Positions 4,687 to 9,838 of a stretch of 9,838 nt of DNA are shown one piece after another. The number at the start of each line of letters is the position of its first letter. The stretch's first letter is position 1. The stretch comes from Parcubacteria group bacterium CG10_big_fil_rev_8_21_14_0_10_38_31. GTDB taxonomy: Bacteria > Patescibacteriota > Minisyncoccia > GCA-002772825. The stretch is taken from the NCBI GenBank assembly GCA_002772825.1, contig PFDM01000049.1, positions 1-9,838 of the forward strand. The letters are read 5' to 3'. The notes beneath the pieces are model-generated. The model was not told where the DNA came from and did no database searches. It was given only the letters and a program-made list of their open reading frames with translations. A program made the translations under genes and the position numbers.

Positions 4687-6672
4687 TTATTCTATAGGGT
4701 TACAGGCCTTACATATCCCCATTTCTTCAAGCTTCTCAAGATACTGTTCTACTAGAAGCACGAACTCCGCATGACTCCAGGTGAGAGGAGCCGCCGAGAG
4801 CTGTTCCCCTGTGTAAGTATTAATCTGTTCAGACATTATACCGGAAGGCAAAGTGTGTCTAACCGCCCAATCAAACCATTTTTTTACTTCCTCCAAATCC
4901 TTCTCGTCCTTAGCTAGAGCTATTTGATACTCTACAATCCAAAGAGTGGTGATAAACCACGGGTTAGACGGCGCGTCATTCCCTACCTGATAATACCTAT
5001 CCCCTTCATAACGAAAAACACCATCCACTTCCGTCTTAGAAAAAAGTCTTCTTTTTAGTGTCTCGTAGGAATCTCTTAGCATCTTATCGTCCTTATCAAG
5101 CACTCCAAACCTGAACACTCCGTAGAAACTACTCGCGTCTATCGTGGGGTCATAATAAATCTCATCTCCGTCTCTTGTGTCCATAAGTTTATAGAAGAAA
5201 CGCTCCTCTTTATTATAAAGATGCTTAATGATAGCTTGTTTTATATCCAAGGCCACGAGTTCATAACTTTTAGCATCCTCCTCTTTACCTAGTAACTCCG
5301 CAAAATTGCTCGCCGCAACAAGCGCGCCATAGACAGCCGAAGCCGTGAAAGTAGATACTCCGTATTTCTCCTCCCATAAATCATAGCTCTCATGAGGAAG
5401 ATGTGTCTCATGATTCCTATATTCAATCAGAAACTCGGCTGATTTTTTAATGAGCGAATTATAGATACTCTCAATAAATTCCAAATCCTTGCTTATCTTA
5501 TAATGTTCCCAAAGAGAATACAGGACGAGGGCTGTCTCGTCTTCTTGTATGGCAAGCTGTTTCTTTCCGTTTCTTATCCACGGGTGCCAAGAACTGCCGA
5601 TTGATTTATCAGACCTGTATTTATGAAAGAAATAGCCCTCCGTGCTTATAATATCATTACAGAAAGAAAAAAATCTTCTAGCAATATCATTATACCCTGC
5701 CTTATCAAGAGAAAGGACGGTAAAAGCGGCATCTCTTGGCCACATATAAGCGTAAGTATCACGTCCATTTTGAAGCATATCAGAATCACAAGAAGCAATG
5801 ACCGCGCCTTCGTTATCAATATGCGTCCTTATGATAAGAAGAGATTTTTTAAACAAATCAGAAACATCTTTCTTTAATCCAAAGAAATTAAAATTACTTT
5901 TATTAACCCATGCCTTCCAAAAGTCCTGCGTGGTCTCTATAAGGTGCCCGGGGGTTTTCTCAAGGACGTAATCATGAAGCTCCTGCGCCTTCTTAAGAGT
6001 TGTTGACGCTGATATAAAACAAACGACCTCTTTTTCCTTATTAGCATCAACCTCAAAATTAAAAGATATCACCGAATCAACCAGACCGTGTTCAACCGGA
6101 TTCTTATCCAAGACGCCGTCTTCAGCATCTTTCCATGTACCCTCTTTCCCTTCAATAGCAAACACCCCTATGCTATAATCATCAAAAGTATTATTGTCAC
6201 AAAGTCCACCTATTATAAAAACTCGTCGACCTTCATAATGCACTATCACTTTCCTGTCTGGGTCATAATAACCCGTATCACCATCGGAGTTGCCATACAT
6301 ATTAAACTGCTGATGGAAAAATATCTTTACCTCTCTTTTTCGAGAAGATAAATTTTTAACAATCGCCTTTCTTATGAAAATATCTTTCTCATTATAAACA
6401 ACATCAAGAAAATTTATCTCTATCTCCATACTCTTGTTTAAAACTCTAATATCAGAAGCGAGTGTCTCGTCCTTATATTTGATAGTATTCCCCCATTCAC
6501 CGTCTGAAATCCAGCTAAAGCGACCGTCCACAAATACGCCGACCTTATGGACGAGATTCTTACCCATCTGATTCTCAAGGCCAACCCGAGGCGAATAAAA
6601 ATCACTAACTTGGCCAAATTTATCAAAACCCACCAAGATATTGCCATTTCCTAATACTAATGATTTAGACAT
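4687..6672 (-). CDS. GH15 glucoamylase-type glycoside hydrolase, cytoplasmic
   Basis: GH15 enzymes release glucose from the non-reducing ends of alpha-glucans by inversion. The 661-residue protein has the archaeal/bacterial layout: an N-terminal beta-sandwich domain (about 1-265, opening with LGNGNILVGFDKFG at 7-20) and an (alpha/alpha)6 barrel (about 270-650). MWPRDAAF (310-317) is the conserved substrate-site stretch. DLWEE (431-435) carries the probable general acid Glu434, and TGEQLSAAPLTWSHAE (621-636) the probable general base Glu623, by analogy with fungal glucoamylase Glu179 and Glu400. There is no signal peptide, so it acts on internal glucan. It starts 2 nt after the DUF5752 stop without its own Shine-Dalgarno, suggesting coupling. 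It is the last gene of the GT4-GH57-DUF5752-GH15 cluster. A trehalase or dextranase specificity, also found in GH15, cannot be excluded. Confidence 0.9.
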   Translation of the reverse strand: MSKSLVLGNGNILVGFDKFGQVSDFYSPRVGLENQMGKNLVHKVGVFVDGRFSWISDGEWGNTIKYKDETLASDIRVLNKSMEIEINFLDVVYNEKDIFIRKAIVKNLSSRKREVKIFFHQQFNMYGNSDGDTGYYDPDRKVIVHYEGRRVFIIGGLCDNNTFDDYSIGVFAIEGKEGTWKDAEDGVLDKNPVEHGLVDSVISFNFEVDANKEKEVVCFISASTTLKKAQELHDYVLEKTPGHLIETTQDFWKAWVNKSNFNFFGLKKDVSDLFKKSLLIIRTHIDNEGAVIASCDSDMLQNGRDTYAYMWPRDAAFTVLSLDKAGYNDIARRFFSFCNDIISTEGYFFHKYRSDKSIGSSWHPWIRNGKKQLAIQEDETALVLYSLWEHYKISKDLEFIESIYNSLIKKSAEFLIEYRNHETHLPHESYDLWEEKYGVSTFTASAVYGALVAASNFAELLGKEEDAKSYELVALDIKQAIIKHLYNKEERFFYKLMDTRDGDEIYYDPTIDASSFYGVFRFGVLDKDDKMLRDSYETLKRRLFSKTEVDGVFRYEGDRYYQVGNDAPSNPWFITTLWIVEYQIALAKDEKDLEEVKKWFDWAVRHTLPSGIMSEQINTYTGEQLSAAPLTWSHAEFVLLVEQYLEKLEEMGICKACNPIE

Positions 6673-6674
6673 TT

Positions 6675-6995
6675 TTAGATTTTATAAAAATCTTTTAACC
6701 GAGCACTTACCGCCTTAAGTGTGCCAGTCCTTGTCTTGTATTTCATAAGCGCCTTCGCCAATGTCTTGTCTCCCAAGACATCTTCAATCCATCTTGAAAA
6801 ATCATTCTTATCGTCATTGACATGATAAGAATACTGCTCATCAGACATGGTCTTCAAAGCTTCAACCAAGTCTGGCAAACTTCTTACGATAGGACCGCTA
6901 TTCACCCAGAAACATATTTCTGGTGAAGCAACGACAAAGGTCTTTTTTCCTATCTTTTTCGTCGTTTTAAGTTTTGCTGTTGTTTTTGTTGCCAT
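6675..6995 (-). CDS. DUF5752-like protein in the glucan cluster
   Basis: A 106-residue protein with a very Lys/Thr-rich N-terminal tail (1-20, eight Lys) and a conserved-looking core at 29-76: FWVNSGP (29-35), SLPDLVEALKTMSDE (39-53), HVNDDKNDFSRWIEDVLGD (58-76). This pattern matches what I remember as DUF5752, a family of unknown function seen with GH57, GH15 and glycosyltransferase genes in archaea and some bacteria. It is mostly helical, with no membrane segment or signal peptide. The tight position between the two hydrolases (24 nt after GH57, 2 nt before GH15) suggests an accessory role such as enzyme docking or regulation, but that is inference. An extended -10 box places a transcription start on its ATG, so DUF5752-GH15 may also be transcribed separately. 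Confidence 0.75.
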   Translation of the reverse strand: MATKTTAKLKTTKKIGKKTFVVASPEICFWVNSGPIVRSLPDLVEALKTMSDEQYSYHVNDDKNDFSRWIEDVLGDKTLAKALMKYKTRTGTLKAVSARLKDFYKI

Positions 6996-7001
6996 AGTAA
7001 T

Positions 7002-7010
7002 ATTATAACA
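7002..7010 (-). promoter_or_regulatory. Internal extended -10 promoter before DUF5752, leaderless
   Basis: On the minus strand TGTTATAAT (extended -10, perfect TATAAT at 7002-7007) lies between the GH57 stop and the DUF5752 start. The predicted transcription start at about 6995 is the A of the ATG. No good -35 is visible in the end of GH57, which is tolerable for an extended -10. No Shine-Dalgarno is present. Confidence 0.5.
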
Positions 7011-7019
7011 AATTATAAT

Positions 7020-8237
7020 CTATATAATCGACCATTTTTTATTTTTATCTCTAACTCTTAATTTAAGATCATTAAAAGCATTCATAAATGAAATAAAAGC
7101 ATCATAAGGAGTCTCATATGGGTTAAAATACTTATGCACATCACCGTCAGAAAACCACTTAGTACACATATAATAAAAATGGTCTGAAGTCTGCATCCTG
7201 CGCCAATCCTCAATAATATCTTTATCCATAGTTTTCAAAACATCAGCTTCTATATCGTAAAGTTTATTTAAGGCGTCATATTGCATCGGATTGGAAAGCC
7301 AAGCGGACAAATCACGCTCAACATCAGCCCAAGAAACAAAGTGAGGCACATCAAGCTCAGCAACATGATTGAATTTATGCACCATCTCGCTCGGTGTGAC
7401 GAAACTATTGTCCGGATGCTTTAAGATCTCGCCTGGCATAGCGCGGAGAAAATCAAAGATACCAGTATCTTCCCATTGGTGCTCGCCGAAAGTCTCATAA
7501 TCCATGAAAAGATTCACGACTTCACCTGCCCCATTTACAGACGAGACCCAGCTCGCAAACTTAGGGGCATCAAGCGGATATTCACTCCAGTCACGAGAAG
7601 AAAAACGGAAAGCGATGTCGTCCGAAAGTTTATAATTCTTTAGAAAAAGTTTTATTCTTTCTGTGCCAACCGGCTTATAGACAAAGTTCGGACTCCTCCA
7701 GTCAAGCACGTGATCTGCTCCTTCCGCCAATACACCTTCATAACCCATACTCTCCAGCTCTTTTGCCAACTCGTTATTATAGATAAGTTCAGTATTTCTA
7801 AACACCCTAGGGTCTTGGTAAAAAAGACGTCTCACCTTGTCCCTGTGCATAGATACCTGTTTTCTAAACTCTTCTTTTGAACGGACGAAAGCCAGAGAAT
7901 GATAATATGTTTCGCTCAATATCTCTACTCTACCTGTCATAGTAAGATCTTGAAACGACTTCAATACCTCAGGATAAAATTCCTCCATCTGCTCTAAAGC
8001 AATTCCGGAAATAGAGTAGGTTATCTTAAATTCCGGATGCTTCTCTAGGAGCTCTAACATAATTTTGTTAGTCGGCAGATAGCATTTATTGGCCACCTTC
8101 TCAAGGATCCGTCTATTGTTTAAATCGCTTTCTGAATCATCATTAAAATAATTACTATCTTTACCAATATCAAAGACACGGTATTTCTTAATACGTCTAG
8201 GTTGATGGACTTGAAAATATAAGCAAACGGCTGGCAT
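7020..8237 (-). CDS. GH57 alpha-amylase-type glycoside hydrolase
   Basis: GH57 retaining enzymes cut or transfer internal alpha-glucan bonds using a (beta/alpha)7 barrel. The motifs are clear: HQPRR (11-15), SGIALEQ (77-83), FRNTELIY (146-153) with the probable nucleophile Glu150, FMDYETFGEHQW (244-255) with the probable acid/base Asp246, and SDHFYYM (351-357). At 405 residues it is a compact member like the M. jannaschii MJ1611 type, without the larger C-terminal domains of branching enzymes or 4-alpha-glucanotransferases. There is no signal peptide, so it is cytoplasmic. It starts 17 nt after the GT4 stop with no Shine-Dalgarno and no promoter of its own, so it is probably read from the GT4 promoter. 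The exact activity (hydrolase or transferase) cannot be decided from sequence alone. Confidence 0.9.
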   Translation of the reverse strand: MPAVCLYFQVHQPRRIKKYRVFDIGKDSNYFNDDSESDLNNRRILEKVANKCYLPTNKIMLELLEKHPEFKITYSISGIALEQMEEFYPEVLKSFQDLTMTGRVEILSETYYHSLAFVRSKEEFRKQVSMHRDKVRRLFYQDPRVFRNTELIYNNELAKELESMGYEGVLAEGADHVLDWRSPNFVYKPVGTERIKLFLKNYKLSDDIAFRFSSRDWSEYPLDAPKFASWVSSVNGAGEVVNLFMDYETFGEHQWEDTGIFDFLRAMPGEILKHPDNSFVTPSEMVHKFNHVAELDVPHFVSWADVERDLSAWLSNPMQYDALNKLYDIEADVLKTMDKDIIEDWRRMQTSDHFYYMCTKWFSDGDVHKYFNPYETPYDAFISFMNAFNDLKLRVRDKNKKWSII

Positions 8238-8254
8238 TATTTTAATCTTTAAAC

Positions 8255-9502
8255 TTAAGCAATTTTCTCTTTATAATTATTAAAACTATCTAAAACTTTG
8301 TTATAAACGCTGATACACTTATCTGCGCTTCTGTGCCAATTTATACCTTTAACTTCACTATGCCCGTTTTCTGCAAGACATCGGCTAAGCGGTTCATACT
8401 CTAAGACGGCGAGTATCTTATGCGCCATATCGTCTATGTCCCAAAAGTCGGCCTTAAGCGCATGAGAAAGAACTTCAGAAGACCCGGATTGTCTGGAGAC
8501 TAAGACGGGAGTCTTGTTCATCAAGGCCTCAAGCGGAGTAATACCAAACGGCTCAGACACGGAAGGCAGGATGTAAATATCGGCTAATTTAAAAATCTGA
8601 TTCAGCTCATCTCCTCGCAAGAAGCCGGTAAAGAGGACTTTGTCCGAGATACCAAGATAAGCGGCGTCGTTTAAAATCTGTGCTTCCATGTCTCCTGAAC
8701 CGGAAATTATAAAAAGGACTTTTGGATTATGGTCTAAAACTTTCTTCGCTACTCTTATAAAATAATCCGGACCCTTCTGCAGAGTGATCCTCCCCACAAA
8801 AAGCACTATCTTCGTGCCGTCTTCCTTAATTCTCATCAGGTTCTCCGGAGGCAAAAGATTATGATTGAACTCTCTTTCATCTACTCCGTTATGGACAACA
8901 TTTATCTTCTCCGGGTTAATGCCGTAATGTCGGACTATTATATCTTTAGTGAAGTTGCTTACCGCGATAACGGCGTCAGCTTCTTCCATTCCTTTCTTCT
9001 CTATATCATAGACTTCTTGATTCACACCCTTACCGCCCGTCCTATCAAACTCTGTGGCATGAACATGGACTATAAGTGGCTTACCGCTGACTTTCTTAGC
9101 GTGAATGCCAGCCGGAAAAGAGAGCCAGTCATGAGCGTGAATGACATCAAAGTCATTATGTCTTGCGATACCGGAAGCCTTCACGGCGTAACGAATCACC
9201 TCCTCCATAAGATTCCCGCCATAGATGGGAGAATATCCATTTGAAAGATGGGTGCTGTATTCGGTAGAGGTGATATATGGGTAGATTAAGGAATCAATCG
9301 CTTTAATCTTTATATTGTAATCAATATCAGCAAAGACAAGATTCAGGCGACTTTCAGAAATATCAACTCTCTTAGGTAGCACGAAAATTATTTCAAACGT
9401 GCGACTAGCCAAGGCCATTGAAAGCCCCTTACATGCGACTCCCAGGCCTCCGCTGTTGTGCGGGGGGAACTCCCATCCAAACATAAGGATTTTTGTTGCC
9501 AT
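8255..9502 (-). CDS. GT4 glycosyltransferase, glycogen-synthase-like
   Basis: A 415-residue GT-B retaining glycosyltransferase that probably extends an alpha-glucan from a nucleotide sugar. The N-terminal Rossmann domain opens with WEFPPHNSGGLGVACKGL (10-27), where GGLG is the donor-phosphate loop typical of starch/glycogen synthases, and has HAHDWL (122-127). The C-terminal domain carries VGRITLQKG (236-244) with the Arg and Lys that bind the donor diphosphate, and EPFGITPLEAL (317-327), the E-x7-E motif with Glu317 and Glu325. The product is cytoplasmic. It is the first gene of the cluster, with a promoter at 9543-9570 and a Shine-Dalgarno GAGGA 7 nt before ATG; it is followed by GH57 17 nt later. 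Glycogen synthesis fits the neighbours best; a sucrose- or trehalose-type GT4 activity is a weaker alternative. Confidence 0.88.
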   Translation of the reverse strand: MATKILMFGWEFPPHNSGGLGVACKGLSMALASRTFEIIFVLPKRVDISESRLNLVFADIDYNIKIKAIDSLIYPYITSTEYSTHLSNGYSPIYGGNLMEEVIRYAVKASGIARHNDFDVIHAHDWLSFPAGIHAKKVSGKPLIVHVHATEFDRTGGKGVNQEVYDIEKKGMEEADAVIAVSNFTKDIIVRHYGINPEKINVVHNGVDEREFNHNLLPPENLMRIKEDGTKIVLFVGRITLQKGPDYFIRVAKKVLDHNPKVLFIISGSGDMEAQILNDAAYLGISDKVLFTGFLRGDELNQIFKLADIYILPSVSEPFGITPLEALMNKTPVLVSRQSGSSEVLSHALKADFWDIDDMAHKILAVLEYEPLSRCLAENGHSEVKGINWHRSADKCISVYNKVLDSFNNYKEKIA

Positions 9503-9510
9503 TTAATATA

Positions 9511-9515
9511 TCCTC
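9511..9515 (-). promoter_or_regulatory. Shine-Dalgarno of the GT4 gene
   Basis: GAGGA on the minus strand lies 8 nt upstream of the ATG at 9502 and fixes that start. It stands out because the other cluster genes have no recognisable Shine-Dalgarno. Confidence 0.6.
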
Positions 9516-9542
9516 GACGACAAACGCGAGTTTACTAAATTA

Positions 9543-9570
9543 ATTATAACCCAAAAACAAAAGTAAACAA
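9543..9570 (-). promoter_or_regulatory. Promoter of the glucan cluster
   Basis: A perfect TATAAT at 9543-9548 (minus strand) follows a weak -35-like TTGTTT at 9565-9570 after 16 bp. Transcription would begin near 9536, giving a leader of about 34 nt that contains the Shine-Dalgarno. No terminator is seen between the cluster genes down to 4687. Confidence 0.55.
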
Positions 9571-9623
9571 AATAAAAAGTGAAGAAAAACCCGAGCGAGG
9601 CAACTTCTTTGGCAAATCAAATT

Positions 9624-9697
9624 TGGTGGACCTATGGAGAATCGAACTCCAACCTCATCCATGCCATGGATGTGTTCTACCACTGAACTATAGGCCC
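9624..9697 (-). tRNA. tRNA-Ala (anticodon GGC), CCA encoded
   Basis: The minus strand forms a full cloverleaf: acceptor GGGCCTA with TAGGTCC including the G3-U70 pair that identifies alanine tRNAs, D stem GTTC/GAAC, anticodon stem CATCC/GGATG with loop ATGGCAT (anticodon GGC), T stem TGGAG/CTCCA with loop TTCGATT, discriminator A. Unlike the other two tRNAs here, CCA is encoded (9624-9626). It probably shares a transcript with tRNA-Arg. Confidence 0.96.
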
Positions 9698-9701
9698 GTT
9701 A

Positions 9702-9732
9702 AAATTGTTAGACATCGGATGTCTAACAATTT
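9702..9732. repeat. 31-bp near-perfect palindrome between two tRNA genes
   Basis: Arms 9702-9716 and 9718-9732 are 15-bp exact reverse complements around a single central G. It fills nearly the whole space between tRNA-Arg and tRNA-Ala. The following minus-strand T-run is only four bases, so as a terminator it would be weak; it could be a processing hairpin, a partial terminator or a protein-binding site. Confidence 0.75.
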
Positions 9733-9740
9733 CACTCAAA

Positions 9741-9812
9741 TGCCCTCGAAAGGAATCGAACCTCCATCTCTCCCTTAGGACGGGATTGCTCTATCCATTG
9801 AGCTACGAGGGC
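9741..9812 (-). tRNA. tRNA-Arg (anticodon CCT)
   Basis: The minus strand folds into a 72-nt cloverleaf: acceptor GCCCTCG with CGAGGGC, D stem GCTC/GAGC, anticodon loop GTCCTAA (anticodon CCT, reading AGG), T loop TTCGATT, discriminator A. CCA is not encoded. The first anticodon-stem pair is an A-G mismatch and two outer T-stem pairs are G-U, so the fold is slightly weak but complete. Confidence 0.94.
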
Positions 9813-9822
9813 GTATATTAAA

Positions 9823-9828
9823 AGTATA
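9823..9828 (-). promoter_or_regulatory. -10 box of the tRNA-Arg/tRNA-Ala unit
   Basis: TATACT on the minus strand would start transcription near 9816, a few bases before the tRNA-Arg 5' end at 9812. The -35 lies beyond the right edge, so the promoter is only partly visible. Confidence 0.45.
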
Positions 9829-9838
9829 CTAATGTTCG

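Noticed and set aside
8861..9244. 127-codon plus-strand open frame
   Set aside because: Lies entirely antisense within the well-supported GT4 gene and shows no family pattern.
9576..9612. Terminator after tRNA-Ala
   Set aside because: There is a T-run on the minus strand after a CG-rich stretch, but only two or three consecutive pairs can form, too weak to call.

Overview
This looks like a chromosomal segment from a bacterium of the Candidate Phyla Radiation (Patescibacteria), probably a Parcubacteria-type lineage. That assignment is an inference. It rests on the short valyl-tRNA synthetase without the C-terminal coiled coil, the small membrane and Hsp20 proteins of a type I associate with these genomes, short intergenic spaces, tRNAs mostly without an encoded CCA, several starts with no Shine-Dalgarno that sit at the predicted transcription start, and fairly low GC. 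The standard code fits: stops are TAA or TAG and no reassignment is needed. There are no insertion sequences, CRISPR arrays or phage genes.

Layout. Positions 39-3477 are a plus-strand unit: promoter, valS, a PrsW-family membrane protease overlapping valS by 13 bp, an Hsp20 chaperone, and a symmetrical terminator. From there to the right edge everything real is on the minus strand. At 3479-3736 lies an intact tRNA-Phe(GAA), followed downstream by a broken second copy that carries two inserted blocks of inverted repeats. At 3795-4658 are two small genes: a 107-residue membrane protein and an unrecognised 106-residue cysteine-containing protein with its own promoter, roughly 98-nt leader and strong terminator. 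At 4687-9502 is a four-gene polysaccharide cluster, in transcription order: GT4 glycogen-synthase-like glycosyltransferase, GH57 amylase, a DUF5752-like protein and a GH15 glucoamylase. At the right end are tRNA-Ala(GGC) and tRNA-Arg(CCT), separated by a 31-bp palindrome.

How the genes fit together. GT4, GH57 and GH15 would make, internally cleave and trim an alpha-glucan in the cytoplasm. The gene set resembles the glycogen cluster I recall from Methanocaldococcus jannaschii (MJ1606, MJ1610, MJ1611) more than the classical bacterial glgBCAP set. The plus-strand unit joins translation (ValS) to membrane proteolysis and protein protection.

The most unusual part is the interrupted tRNA-Phe copy. 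One inserted block is a pair of hairpins whose 7-nt loops are exact reverse complements and whose stems differ from each other only by transitions that keep pairing. Predicted promoters repeatedly show a 16-bp spacer, and three of them place the transcription start at or within about two bases of the start codon (valS, the 107-residue protein, DUF5752), suggesting leaderless mRNAs.
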